Shown: positions 37,136 through 45,861 of the stretch, piece after piece | Layout of the letters: every line of letters begins with the position of its first letter | Numbering within the stretch: the stretch's first letter is position 1 | Source of the DNA: Clostridiales bacterium | Lineage (GTDB): Bacteria > Bacillota > Clostridia > Lachnospirales > JAQSXR01 | Direction of reading: 5' to 3' | DNA: 64,000 nucleotides | Assembly: GCA_029256575.1 (NCBI GenBank) | Contig: JAQSXR010000003.1 | Span: 186,001 to 250,000, forward strand | Notes under the pieces: model-generated | What the model was told of the DNA's origin: nothing | Databases searched by the model: none | Seen by the model: the letters and a program-made list of their open reading frames with translations, nothing else | Translations under genes and position numbers: made by a program

Positions 37136-37961
37136 TAGTGAGGATGGGATAGGATAGATAGAAAAATTAATTGGTTGATATGTAATTTGATAACTTGCTT
37201 TTATATGATAATTTTATATGATAATAAAAATTAGTTGTTAATTATTTCGAGATTTTATCTTATTGAAAGTGAAAAGTAAATAACTATTTAGCAGGGCTAG
37301 AAAGGCTCTGCTAAATATATTTAATAGAATCTTTAATATACAACTTTAATATAATATTTTTCTAATGTGATAAAGATTTTGCTTTTTGATGAATGTGATT
37401 ATATATCAAATTTATATATATTGGGATTGATCTAAAAATACTTTTAGAGGTCAAATTCATATAATCATTTAGTTCCTCAACAACATTTATTTAAGTGTAT
37501 TGTATATTAGATAAAGCTTATAATTAACTTATTATAGTATGCCATTTAATAATTGATATAGATAGTGCCGGTAAGAGAATATGTTTTATTTATGTTTAAT
37601 AATAATAAATTCTTATTTCATATATAATCAAATTTAATGTGTTTTGGTTTTATTTAAAAAGAGGAGTAAAATCTTATTTCCAACTATGCGCTAAAGCCAA
37701 CTTTAACGATTAGTTATTGCAATTTTAATTAAAATATAGTATAATTGATTTATATTCCAATTTACGTAGATTTCAGTTTTGTTGTACATAAGCTTCTATC
37801 TGTTATATAGTTTACAATAATTATGTTATGTAACCTATTCTCTTACTAATTATAATCATTGTATTAACATATTAATATTTTGCACTAAATTATTCTTCAT
37901 AAACAATTTGTGGTTTACAATAATTATATTATGAAAACCAACTTACAAAGGACGTGATATT
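37136..37961. other. Long AT-rich intergenic region before the recombinase gene
   Basis: About 826 bases without a supportable ORF. A hairpin at 37288-37315 (TTTAGCAG with CTGCTAAA) may end the ABC operon, although no T run follows it. A direct repeat of 20 bases with one mismatch occurs at 37811 and 37914. The second copy ends about 30 bases before the recombinase start. The rest shows no structure I can name. Confidence 0.6.
37811..37933 (+). repeat. Two copies of a 20-base direct repeat upstream of the recombinase gene
   Basis: TTTACAATAATTATGTTATG at 37811-37830 and the same with one change at 37914-37933, 103 bases apart. The first copy is part of a TTACA-N12-TGTAA palindrome (37812-37833). 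The same palindrome with equal spacing lies at 9572-9593 upstream of the DUF4321-maf genes. Possible regulator site; function unknown. Confidence 0.5.
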
Positions 37962-39011
37962 TTGAAAAACATTTCATACCACCAACAAGTTAATATTAAT
38001 AATATCGTAAAATTACGTGAATTAATTAAAGCTCTTCCATATTTTACGAATGAATTCTTTATCGGTATCGAACCGACAACATCGTCAAGAACTCGCATCG
38101 CATATGCGTATGATTTAGGCATTTTTTTTGATTATGTGATAACTAATATACCTTTATTTGAAAATAAGCTTATTTCGGCTATTACGGTGTCAGATTTAGA
38201 TTTAATTGCTCCAACTGACATAGAAATGTTCCAAAGACACTTAAATTACTATAATAAAGACAATAAAGACCATACAAATGACGAAAAGGCGAAATCTCGA
38301 AAAATTGCATGCCTTCGAACATTTTATAATTATTTTTATAAAAAACAAAAAATCAAAACAAATCCACCACAACTAGTTGATTTACCAAAACAACATGAGA
38401 AAAACATTATTCGTCTGGATCCAGATGAAGTTGCAAAATTATTAGATGCCGTAGAATCTGGTGAAAATCTTACGAAGGGTCAACTGAAATATCATAAGAA
38501 AACGAAAATTAGGGATTTGGCATTGCTTACTTTATTATTAGGCACAGGAATTCGTGTTTCTGAATGTGTTGGACTCGATATATTAGATGTTGACTTTGAA
38601 AATAACGGAATAAAGATTTTGCGCAAAGGTGGCGATGAATCTATTGTTTATTTTGGCGATGAAGTTAGGGATGGTTTGCTTGAATACCTGGAACAAAGAA
38701 ATAAAATTATACCTCTATCCGGTCATGAGGATGCCCTATTTCTATCAATGAAAGGATCAAGATTAAGTGTTCGCCAAATACAAGAGTTGGTGAAGAAATA
38801 TGCTAAGACTGTTACTGCTCTTAAGCATATTACCCCTCATAAATTAAGGAGTACATATGGTACTAGTTTGTATCGAGAAACTGGCGATATCTATTTGGTT
38901 GCGGATGTTTTGGGGCACAGTGATGTAAATACTACCAGGAAGCATTATGCGCAGTTGGAGGATTCTAGGAGAAGAAGTGCGGCTAAGGCGGTGTCGTTGA
39001 GGAAATCGTAA
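37962..39011 (+). CDS. Tyrosine recombinase (XerC/XerD type)
   Basis: Site-specific recombinase cutting DNA through a tyrosine-phosphate intermediate. The 349-residue protein has an N-terminal SAM-like DNA-binding domain (about 30-125) and the catalytic domain with Arg in LGTGIRVSECVG (about 200-211), HxxR in ITPHKLRSTYG, and LGHSDVNTTRKHYAQ with the second His and the nucleophile Tyr. The start is a TTG with AAAGGACG upstream. Whether it resolves the chromosome or moves an element is unclear. Two fossil pieces of a close relative lie at 46.8 and 48.6 kb, and a lexA tail remnant follows its stop directly. Confidence 0.88.
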   Translation: MKNISYHQQVNINNIVKLRELIKALPYFTNEFFIGIEPTTSSRTRIAYAYDLGIFFDYVITNIPLFENKLISAITVSDLDLIAPTDIEMFQRHLNYYNKDNKDHTNDEKAKSRKIACLRTFYNYFYKKQKIKTNPPQLVDLPKQHEKNIIRLDPDEVAKLLDAVESGENLTKGQLKYHKKTKIRDLALLTLLLGTGIRVSECVGLDILDVDFENNGIKILRKGGDESIVYFGDEVRDGLLEYLEQRNKIIPLSGHEDALFLSMKGSRLSVRQIQELVKKYAKTVTALKHITPHKLRSTYGTSLYRETGDIYLVADVLGHSDVNTTRKHYAQLEDSRRRSAAKAVSLRKS

Positions 39012-39013
39012 GA

Positions 39014-39052
39014 GGTAAATTTATAGGGCTATATAGAGGACTCATCGTTTAG
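39014..39052 (+). pseudogene. Fossil 3' end of lexA
   Basis: The codons from 39014 read GKFIGLYRGLIV then stop. The intact LexA ends [12 protein letters not shown] at 61289-61327. The DNA of the GLYRG part differs in only one of 16 bases. It lies two bases after the recombinase stop, and no upstream lexA sequence is left. This fixes the origin of cassette copy A as the DNA downstream of lexA. Confidence 0.75.
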
Positions 39053-39079
39053 ATGATAGAATTGTTTAGAATACGAAAT

Positions 39080-39116
39080 AGAACATTCATTTTATTCACA
39101 TAGAATGTTCTTTTAT
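39080..39116 (+). terminator. Hairpin terminator between the lexA fossil and the toxin promoter
   Basis: AGAACATTC (39080-39088) pairs with GAATGTTCT (39103-39111), followed by TTTATAT. It corresponds to the terminator after the intact lexA (61317-61350), which has the same core AACATTC/GAATGTT. Confidence 0.65.
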
Positions 39117-39119
39117 ATA

Positions 39120-39148
39120 TTGCTCACCGAACATATGTGTGGTACAAT
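39120..39148 (+). promoter_or_regulatory. Toxin promoter of cassette A with a LexA-like box in the spacer
   Basis: TTGCTC (39120-39125), 17 bases, TACAAT (39143-39148). The spacer holds CGAACATATGTGTG at 39128-39141, which fits the CGAAC-N4-GTTTG form of the boxes near lexA except for one base. Binding there would block RNA polymerase, so LexA repression and induction by DNA damage are predicted. Confidence 0.65.
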
Positions 39149-39228
39149 TATTTTAATTAAGTTAGAACAATAGAGGATAACTGTTTGGTTGATTACCCTT
39201 TTTATTACATATGAAAGGGGATGAGACT

Positions 39229-39312
39229 ATGTCAATTATGGAAGTTCTAACATTGCTACTTTTAGTATTTGCACTACTCACCTACTTAGACAACAGATAT
39301 ACGAAAAAATAG
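39229..39312 (+). CDS. 27-residue hydrophobic peptide, candidate type I holin-like toxin (copy A)
   Basis: The peptide starts MSIMEVLTLLLLVFALL and ends TYLDNRYTKK: one membrane helix with a charged, basic tail, resembling the small putative holin-like toxins (TxpA/Hol_Tox type) of Firmicutes. AAAGGGG at 39214-39220 is a good ribosome site, but CCCTTT at 39196-39201 can pair with it. The leader segments GAGGATAACT (39173-39182) and GGTTGATTACC (39187-39197) are complementary to AGTTATCCTC (39311-39320) and GGTAATCAAC (39354-39363) at the 3' end, the long-range folding known from type I toxin mRNAs. Toxicity is inferred, not shown. Confidence 0.7.
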   Translation: MSIMEVLTLLLLVFALLTYLDNRYTKK

Positions 39313-39345
39313 TTATCCTCTACCGACAAGTTGTAGGATAACTAT
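39309..39345. terminator. Inverted repeat acting as terminator on both strands (copy A)
   Basis: ATAGTTATCCT (39309-39319) and AGGATAACTAT (39335-39345) form an 11-pair stem. Downstream on plus is TTTCTTTTT. On minus the stem is followed by TTTTTTCG. It could end the toxin mRNA and, in the other direction, the convergent antisense RNA. Confidence 0.7.
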
Positions 39346-39398
39346 TTCTTTTTGGTAATCAACTGACGCTACAAGTGTCTTTGACTGTTTCTAATTTA

Positions 39399-39427
39399 AT
39401 TATATCAGAGGGTACTTGTTTTTGCAA
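39399..39427 (-). promoter_or_regulatory. Convergent antisense promoter (copy A)
   Basis: On the minus strand TTGCAA (plus 39422-39427), exactly 17 bases, TATAAT (plus 39399-39404). Transcription would run left from about 39392 through the 3' end of the toxin mRNA to the inverted repeat at 39309-39345, giving an antisense RNA of roughly 80 bases or more. This is the layout of type I antitoxin RNAs. Confidence 0.65.
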
Positions 39428-39439
39428 GCACCCTTTTTT
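39410..39439 (+). terminator. Second plus-strand terminator of cassette A
   Basis: GGGTACTTG and CAAGCACCC form a nine-pair stem with one mismatch, followed by six T. It overlaps the antisense promoter. Confidence 0.75.
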
Positions 39440-39523
39440 ATCGGTTTGTGTCAATTGCTTAGTATTGTTTCTGACTCATAGGGAAAATAGATTTAGGGTG
39501 ATTATTTATAACCCTCTGCAGGA

Positions 39524-39673
39524 TTAGATTCCATAAAAATCGGTTTCTTCTATCTTTTTAATCTTTGAGTCAGAAATTAAATACACATCACCCCAAAATT
39601 GAAATCTTCCTGTATAGCCAAAATTATAATTACCGATAAATTCATACTTGAGTACATAGCTAATCAAGGTCAT
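39524..39673 (-). CDS. Possible 49-residue protein or gene remnant
   Basis: Short ORF with ATG at 39673, GAGAGG a few bases upstream and stop at 39524-39526. It reads MTLISYVLKYEFIGNYNFGY and continues with aromatic and acidic residues to EETDFYGI. It has no hydrophobic helix and no family I recognise. It could be a small genuine gene downstream of the lipoprotein or the tail of a decayed gene. Confidence 0.35.
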   Translation of the reverse strand: MTLISYVLKYEFIGNYNFGYTGRFQFWGDVYLISDSKIKKIEETDFYGI

Positions 39674-39706
39674 TCTAACCTCTCTAATAATATTGCTTGA
39701 ATTAGG

Positions 39707-40513
39707 CTATTTAATGTTTATAGGACATTCTTGTATAATCTTGTCTTGTTCAACATCAATCAATACAAATTTATAGTAACCCAATAAACCATTTTCCTCT
39801 TTATTTGTTGGAATAAGTGTAAAAATAGTTTTTGAGTCGATACCTACAAGTTCATCGCTAAAAAGCAACCCTTTTAGTACCGTAATTTCATGTGATAGTA
39901 AGTTATTGTACCTCACGTACGCAATATAACGGTTATCTTTGGCGTCATATTCTATGTTATAGTTTACTATTTCAAGATTGTTATCATGATTACTACCATT
40001 AAATATAGACTCTATATTAAAGTCGTTCCTAATATCTTCAGGAATCATTTCCATTTCAAAGTTATCTTTCGAATCCGCTAAATATACTGCTTCACTTTTA
40101 TTAAAATTAAGTAAATAGATATTTTGAGGTTCATATTGTTGTGTTTCATTCCATAAATTAATTAACACAGCAACTCTTCCGTCCTCAGTAACATTAAAAC
40201 TGCTATCAATAAATCCATCTTTATATTGAATGGCTCTATCTATTTCATTTTCAGAAATATTATATCTTAACATATATTCCCCGAACGCTGCATATATGTA
40301 TGGTGATTGTTTTTGATAATAAATTGAATATCCTTGCGATCCCCAAATAGCGGGTTCCAATTTTTCTTTTGCATACGCTACATCTACAAATTCTCCAACA
40401 TTTTGAGTGTTTATATCGTATCTTTCATCATCTTTATTCTTATTTCCACATGAAGAAAATAGACACATGGTTAACAATATTAAAATAACATAAATATTAT
40501 ATGATTTTTTCAC
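39707..40513 (-). CDS. Predicted lipoprotein of unknown function
   Basis: A 268-residue protein with a basic start, a hydrophobic helix and the lipobox LFSSC (Cys at about residue 22), so it should be exported, processed by LspA and anchored on the membrane surface. The mature part is acidic and rich in Asn, with no recognised domain. It may form a beta-propeller or similar fold, but I cannot show this. The ATG has AGAGGGAGG upstream on the minus strand. Confidence 0.7.
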   Translation of the reverse strand: MKKSYNIYVILILLTMCLFSSCGNKNKDDERYDINTQNVGEFVDVAYAKEKLEPAIWGSQGYSIYYQKQSPYIYAAFGEYMLRYNISENEIDRAIQYKDGFIDSSFNVTEDGRVAVLINLWNETQQYEPQNIYLLNFNKSEAVYLADSKDNFEMEMIPEDIRNDFNIESIFNGSNHDNNLEIVNYNIEYDAKDNRYIAYVRYNNLLSHEITVLKGLLFSDELVGIDSKTIFTLIPTNKEENGLLGYYKFVLIDVEQDKIIQECPINIK

Positions 40514-40657
40514 ATTACCCTCCCTCTTAATATAACTGGATGTAATAATAACGAAGATGAATGATTACTGTTTATTAATCTTATGATTTTCAAAGTCTTT
40601 GTTTCTTCTCCAGTAGTATCTTCAGCACCCATAGTCTTCGTATTTATATCATTATAC

Positions 40658-41381
40658 TTATTTTGTTCGATACTTTTCTGAGAGCAGAACATATAGCGTT
40701 ACCCATTTATTGGGTTGACCCACCATACCCACATTGAAATAAGGCTCATCGAAAGATTCGCTAAGAATATATTTGCTCTCAGTGTCTTTTTTGCTGTCTA
40801 ATAATTCCCATGCTTTTTCGCAATTAGGATGATTCGCCTCACCTAGAACCGAAAGCCCATACATAATCATATGTAAACCCATGTGTACATGATCAATGGG
40901 ATAAAACGTCCCCGCCATATCTTTGATAATTACCTTTCCAGGAGTGTCAGAACGGAACGCAACATTGTGATTCCTGTAAAATTTTATTAATGGCTCAAAT
41001 TGCGGTAGAATAATGCCTATTTTTTTCAGCTCTGCCCCGAGCAAAAGATATGTGGTAGTTTGTCTATAGCACCCCATGTCCAGCAACTTAGAATCGTTTG
41101 TTTTTTTGGTTTTATCCAAGCATCGAACTGTGCCGTCTTGCCGTATAGTAGAAAAAGCCAAAGGTATTTGTTCTTGCACCCACGGATGCTCGTAATATCC
41201 AAGCGATACCAAATTTCTCAACAATAATATTTTCGCACACTTCATACTCAAATTCAAATAAATTTTCATAAGCCTTTTTCACTTCAAGTTCGTCTTTTGA
41301 CATACCTAGAAGCTCGGTCATTGCACGGAATTTTACTTCGGGGGTGTCATCATTAAGAAGCCAATTTATTACATTATTCAT
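40658..41381 (-). pseudogene. Prenyltransferase-like/alpha-alpha toroid family gene, frameshifted
   Basis: The N-terminal part (41112-41381) reads NNVINWLLNDDTPEVKFRAM, typical of a clostridial family annotated as prenyltransferase or, wrongly, NifH. The C-terminal part (40658-41269) is in another frame and ends with NKWVTLYVLLSEKYRTK. The correct reading switches near 41190-41230, between FEYEVCENI of the first frame and SLGYYEHPWVQEQ of the second. One frameshift breaks the gene. The ATG at 41381 lacks a strong ribosome site. Confidence 0.75.
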
Positions 41382-41520
41382 TGTATTATCTCCTATACGC
41401 TATTGCGTTTATTTGTATTTTAAGACCGTTTACACCGCCTTTGTTCGCAAATTCGGTTTGGATATTTGCTATATCAGTGAGTGCTTAAATACCCACTGAT
41501 ACATTGTGTACATCTCTATA

Positions 41521-43599
41521 CTACTCTGTTCGTATTTCTATAGACTTTATAATATCATTATACAATACAATTAAGTTCAATTCAGAACCTAAATCACGTA
41601 ATTTAAAGTAGTTATATCCATTTATTTCAAAAACAGTTAATTTCACTTCTCTATTATTTATCAATATTTTCGAATTACCAACTTCAGCTTTTGTATACTG
41701 AGTTTCACCAGAATGCTTTAACTCTTCTCCTGTAATTGTATAGGAATGACCTTGTAGAATCTCTACTATCTTCTTACTACCTTCCCACGTAACATCAAAT
41801 TGTTTTTGAGTGTTATTTAACAAATATGCAATGTCCCGTAATTTGAAATAATTAAATCCATCAATTGTATATCCTTCTAGTTTAACTTCCTTTCCATCTA
41901 ACAAGATAGGAGATGTAGTTGGTTTTGCCATAGGATTTGTTATAATAACTGGAATCCCATGTTCTACTGCATACTTGTGAGCCATTGAATGTTTATAACA
42001 TTTTATTGTCAGCACATTACTTTTACTATAGATTTCATCATTAATTCCAAAAATATTTTCACCAAATACTTCAACTCTGTTTAATGTTTCTAATGAGCTA
42101 AGCATTATACAATTATAGAATGCAGAATCTTTTATTTCAGTAACAGACGTAGGAAGCAAAACTGTTACTAGTTCTAAACAATAGAAGAATGCCGAATCAG
42201 GAATACATGTTATATTTCCATTTATTTTTACCGTTGTAAGTGCTTCACAATACATAAATGCTCCCTGTCCAAAATGCGTCAAACTGGATGGCAGTACAAT
42301 ATTCTTTAAGCTTTGGCAGTATGCGAATGCAAACTCTCCAATTGTAGTAAGTGACCTTGGAAAATTAATTCTTGCAATGTTTACACATTCCCAAAATGCA
42401 TATTCTCCTATATGTTGTAATGTTTCTGGCATCGTAACAATCACTAATTTTTTAGAACCTTGAAAAGCAACATTGCCAATGCTAATAGTATCTTCAGGAA
42501 CAGTAAAGCTAGTTCGTTTATTTCCACAAGGATATTGTACCAAAGTAGACATATCTTTCGTATAGATAACTCCCTCGTAGCTAGTATAATGAGGATTTGA
42601 TGGATCAACTGTAATTGATTCTAAATCATCACAGCCATTTAAGAATCCTCCGCTCAAATAATTTACATTAGCAGGAATATGAAAAGAGGTTAGTTTATCG
42701 CATTCTCCAAAAGCTGCAGGTCCAATCATTACAATTGAGTCGGGAAGTATAACTGATTGCAAATTATTACATAGAAAAAACGCCTGTTGACCTATATCAA
42801 GGATACCCTCTGGAATATTTATATTTGCAAGATTAGTGCAACCATAAAAACTTTGTTTGCCAATCCCTAATAAGTTATTTGGTAAAACAACCGATTCTAT
42901 ATATTTGCAATCATAAAAAGCACCCGTCATTATTACAATAACTCCATTAGGAATTGTATAGGAAGTATCGCTCTTAGCATTAGGATATTGTACCAAATAT
43001 CTTCCATTAATATCAAATAATACTCCATCAATACTCTTATAACTTTTATTTGCGTAATCTACATGAATTGATTTCATTGCATTACATGAATTAAAAGCTT
43101 CTTCTCCAATTACCGTCGTACTCGCTGGTATAGAAATTGTTGTTATTCCTGTATTAGAAAAAGCGCATGGTCCAATTATCTCTACATTGTTATGGATAGT
43201 AATTGATTTTAGATTTCTGCATTCAGCAAAAGCAAAATTCGAAATGTATATTAAGCTTTTTGGTAGTACAACAGTTTCAAGTTTAGTGCTCCTAAAAGAT
43301 TCACCACCTAATGAAATAACTCCTTCCGGAATCGTTACTGATGTAATATCAAGTTGATAAAATGCCCTATCAGCAATCATAACTACTGGTTTGTTATCAA
43401 TCAATGATGGTACTATTAATTCCTTTTCATAACCTACGTACTTTGTTATAGTTACCTTCCCATCTTTGATTGTGTATTCATATCCATTGTAATCATACCC
43501 AAGGTCTTCATTTGCATTTACTAATATTTTTGTGCCTATAAAAAAAGAAATAAAAATTGCCAACGCAAGAAGTGTTAATTTAGTAACTTTATTTGTCAT
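41521..43599 (-). CDS. Secreted BspA-type leucine-rich repeat protein with C-terminal stalk-like repeats
   Basis: A 692-residue protein with a signal peptide (about 1-28), many LRR_5 repeats (about 60-560; units such as AFYNCIMLSSLE and IGEYAFWEC with GxxAFxxC-type spacing) and two C-terminal stalk-like repeats with YFKLRDIAYLLN and YFKLRDLGSELN, as in copper amine oxidase N-like stalk domains. It is likely surface-exposed or secreted and binds a protein or polysaccharide. ATG has GGGG at about -10. A promoter of the TTGGAA-17-TAAGAT type lies at 43914-43942. Confidence 0.85.
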   Translation of the reverse strand: MTNKVTKLTLLALAIFISFFIGTKILVNANEDLGYDYNGYEYTIKDGKVTITKYVGYEKELIVPSLIDNKPVVMIADRAFYQLDITSVTIPEGVISLGGESFRSTKLETVVLPKSLIYISNFAFAECRNLKSITIHNNVEIIGPCAFSNTGITTISIPASTTVIGEEAFNSCNAMKSIHVDYANKSYKSIDGVLFDINGRYLVQYPNAKSDTSYTIPNGVIVIMTGAFYDCKYIESVVLPNNLLGIGKQSFYGCTNLANINIPEGILDIGQQAFFLCNNLQSVILPDSIVMIGPAAFGECDKLTSFHIPANVNYLSGGFLNGCDDLESITVDPSNPHYTSYEGVIYTKDMSTLVQYPCGNKRTSFTVPEDTISIGNVAFQGSKKLVIVTMPETLQHIGEYAFWECVNIARINFPRSLTTIGEFAFAYCQSLKNIVLPSSLTHFGQGAFMYCEALTTVKINGNITCIPDSAFFYCLELVTVLLPTSVTEIKDSAFYNCIMLSSLETLNRVEVFGENIFGINDEIYSKSNVLTIKCYKHSMAHKYAVEHGIPVIITNPMAKPTTSPILLDGKEVKLEGYTIDGFNYFKLRDIAYLLNNTQKQFDVTWEGSKKIVEILQGHSYTITGEELKHSGETQYTKAEVGNSKILINNREVKLTVFEINGYNYFKLRDLGSELNLIVLYNDIIKSIEIRTE

Positions 43600-43762
43600 T
43601 ATTTAACCCCTTTATGTTATTATTTTTGTTTTTTCTCTTACAATTCATTACCCCAGTAAGACCAAAAGGGCTATCAGGTACACTTTCGTCAAAAGTTGGG
43701 TAAAATACTATTCTTGTATCATACTCCCCCTGGAAAGTTTGATATTTAATAAACGCATCCAT
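43589..43762 (-). CDS. Possible 57-residue leader-encoded protein before the LRR gene
   Basis: ATG at 43760-43762, stop at 43589-43591, overlapping the LRR start by 11 bases. The peptide includes MDAFIKYQTFQGEYDTRIVF and DSPFGLTGVM, then a Lys/Asn-rich tail. There is no clear ribosome site and no recognised family. It lies on the LRR transcript and could couple translation, or be a decayed gene. Confidence 0.3.
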   Translation of the reverse strand: MDAFIKYQTFQGEYDTRIVFYPTFDESVPDSPFGLTGVMNCKRKNKNNNIKGLNNDK

Positions 43763-44243
43763 ACCCTCAAACCGTGTTCCTTAATCGCATTATAGCAGAT
43801 TTTATAGAATCAAATGTATCTACACTACAGTAAATTCTCAATATAAGCGAACATATGATATTTACCATTAAAATTCAAGCCGCACATAGGAATATTCAAC
43901 TTTAACTATACTCATCTTATCATAAATTCCATACAATTCCAATTCCATTTATTAATAAGATCACGATTTACTAGAACCAATTATTGTGAAAAATTGCGAA
44001 AATATAGGTAAGGTTATACTAGGTTGGTTCCAAAACACAAGAAATTGCAGGGGGACTACCGGAGACATCTACTACTTTCTTCCTATGGTTTTGTTTACGT
44101 TATTCCAGTAGTTACCTAGTAGGATATGTTGACATAATGAACAATAATTGATAGCATATAAGTGAGAGTATTGTCGATTTTCGACATACAAAATTATGCA
44201 ATTAATACTTATAACCACTTTCACTACATAAGGAGAAGACATA
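43763..44243. other. Divergent intergenic region between the LRR and chitinase genes
   Basis: It contains the minus-strand promoter at 43914-43942 and, on plus, TTGACA at 44128-44133 with a weak TAGCAT 17 bases later that may serve the chitinase. A small hairpin TGTCGATTTTCGACA lies at about 44173-44187. I looked for a c-di-GMP riboswitch because chitinase genes often have one, and saw none. Confidence 0.45.
43914..43942 (-). promoter_or_regulatory. Promoter of the LRR gene, shared repeat type
   Basis: Minus strand TTGGAA (plus 43937-43942), 17 bases, TAAGAT (plus 43914-43919). The spacer TTGTATGGAATTTATGA is nearly the same as in two other minus-strand promoters at 48507-48535 and 57680-57708. 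Confidence 0.6.
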
Positions 44244-45734
44244 ATGAGGGAAAAGTACTTTAAGAAATTTATTGTAATGTTATTAGCAGTACTTTTTGTA
44301 ATTAACAGTATATCTGGTTCCAACGTATTTGCAGCGAGGAAAAATGACAAAACAGCTCCGTCCGCACCAACAAATCTTAGAGCTGTAGCCGTTAACGATA
44401 CTTCAGTATCACTAGAATGGATTGCTTCTACCGATAATGTGAAAGTAAATTCATATCAGGTGTATCGCGATAATGCATTGATTGGAAGCACTTCAACAAC
44501 GACCTATATGATAAGTGGATTATTACCCCAACAAACTTATCAGTTTTATGTTAAAGCTAAGGATACTTCCGGTAATGTATCACTTCCAAGTAATACATTG
44601 ACTGTGACTACAACGGGAGCAACACCGACACCGGACCCGACACCGACGCCTACACCAGAACCGACCCCTACGCCGGTTCCAGTAAAACAGGTGGTAGGAT
44701 ATTATGCTGCTTGGGCAGCTTACTCTGGTTTTACTCCGGATACGATTGATGTTAGCAAGCTGACACATATAAACTATGCATTTGCTAATATCGGTAGTGA
44801 TCTAAAGATTACTCTTGGCTATCCGGATATTGATCCTGCAAATATAAAAAAATTAAATGATCTGAAACAATTAAATCCGAATTTAAAAACGATTATTGCA
44901 GTAGGTGGATGGTCCTGGTCCGGAAGGTTTTCCGACGTGGCTCTTACTGATGCATCAAGAACTGCTTTTGCAGACAGCTGTGTTAACTTTATTGTACAAT
45001 ACGGTTTCGATGGAATTGATATTGACTGGGAATACCCTGTAAACGGCGGACTTTCCACTAATATCAGAAGACCAGAGGATAAAACAAACTTCACCTTATT
45101 AATGCAGAAGCTGAGAGAAAAGCTGGATGCAAGAGGTGCAATGGACGGCAAGAAATATCTCCTTTCTTTTGCAGGGGCTGCCGGATCCTGGTATGTGAAT
45201 AACGTGGAATTAAGTAAGCTTGAACAACACGTAGATTTTGCCAATGTAATGACCTATGATATTCACGGATCTTGGGATACTTATACTGATTTTAATGCAC
45301 CTTTATATAAAAGCAGTGCACCGTCTCCTCAATATAAATGGAGTGTGGATGATAGCATCAACACTTGGATAAATGCTGGTTTTCCTGCTAATAAATTGGT
45401 CATGGGTGTACCGTTTTACGGATATCTATACAAGCAGGTAGCAAATGTAAATAATGGATTACTTCAAACCTATTCAGGTAGTCAATCCATCAGTTATGCT
45501 AATATCGTCGGAAATTACTTGAACGCTCCGGGATTTGTCCGTTATTTCCATAAGGAATCTATGGTACCATGGTTATTTAACGGTTCTACATTTATTTCCT
45601 ATGAAGATGAGGAATCTATGGGATACAAAGCCCAATATATCAATACAAAGGGCTTAGCTGGGGCAATGATATGGGAGCTAAGTCAGGATCCTAACAGAGT
45701 ACTTTTGAATGCCTTGTATAATGGATTAAATTAA
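44244..45734 (+). CDS. Secreted GH18 chitinase with an FN3 domain
   Basis: Hydrolyses chitin by substrate-assisted catalysis. The 496-residue protein has a signal peptide (about 1-30), a fibronectin type III domain (about 38-128), a Pro/Thr linker (about 130-150, PTPTPEPTPTP), then a GH18 barrel. The catalytic motif is D256-GIDIDWE263, with E263 the acid. GGWSWSGRFSD and the C-terminal MIWELSQD are also family hallmarks. AAGGAG precedes ATG. Codon use in the catalytic part is slightly more GC-rich than the neighbours, suggesting transfer. Confidence 0.95.
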   Translation: MREKYFKKFIVMLLAVLFVINSISGSNVFAARKNDKTAPSAPTNLRAVAVNDTSVSLEWIASTDNVKVNSYQVYRDNALIGSTSTTTYMISGLLPQQTYQFYVKAKDTSGNVSLPSNTLTVTTTGATPTPDPTPTPTPEPTPTPVPVKQVVGYYAAWAAYSGFTPDTIDVSKLTHINYAFANIGSDLKITLGYPDIDPANIKKLNDLKQLNPNLKTIIAVGGWSWSGRFSDVALTDASRTAFADSCVNFIVQYGFDGIDIDWEYPVNGGLSTNIRRPEDKTNFTLLMQKLREKLDARGAMDGKKYLLSFAGAAGSWYVNNVELSKLEQHVDFANVMTYDIHGSWDTYTDFNAPLYKSSAPSPQYKWSVDDSINTWINAGFPANKLVMGVPFYGYLYKQVANVNNGLLQTYSGSQSISYANIVGNYLNAPGFVRYFHKESMVPWLFNGSTFISYEDEESMGYKAQYINTKGLAGAMIWELSQDPNRVLLNALYNGLN

Positions 45735-45802
45735 TAGTTTAAAAAAGGCATAAATAAAAGCATAGAATAAATGCATAATACACAAATAAAGATATGAAAA
45801 AT

Positions 45803-45847
45803 AGCTGACAGCAAGGATAATGTACCCTTGCTGTCAGCTGCATTTTT
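45803..45847 (+). terminator. Strong terminator after the chitinase gene
   Basis: A perfect 14-pair stem, AGCTGACAGCAAGG with its complement, and a T run at 45843-45847. Confidence 0.92.
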
Positions 45848-45861
45848 GTTATAAACCAATT

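Larger units (their letters stand above)
39014..39480 (+). repeat. Cassette copy A: lexA-tail remnant, terminator, LexA-like box, toxin gene and antisense region
   Basis: One of three related direct repeats (others at 45856-46094 and 61289-61655). It starts with a lexA 3' end fossil and runs through a hairpin terminator, SOS-like promoter, 27-codon gene, inverted-repeat terminator and antisense promoter. Copy A is the most complete. By eye about nine bases in ten agree with the lexA-linked copy from the LexA-like box to base 39365. Confidence 0.85.

Noticed and set aside
37962-39011. Recombinase as the integrase of a prophage or conjugative element
   Set aside because: No phage structural, replication, relaxase or transfer genes are in the window, and no tRNA attachment site was seen.
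40510-40692. 60-residue minus-strand ORF between the lipoprotein and the prenyltransferase-like pseudogene
   Set aside because: Overlaps the end of the pseudogene in another frame, has no ribosome site and no recognisable features; probably chance.
43990-44240. Possible c-di-GMP riboswitch before the chitinase
   Set aside because: None of the conserved GEMM-I or type II core segments could be found; only a small hairpin is present.
44072-44350. 92-residue minus-strand ORF across the chitinase start
   Set aside because: Antisense to the chitinase signal peptide and promoter; composition looks like a shadow ORF.
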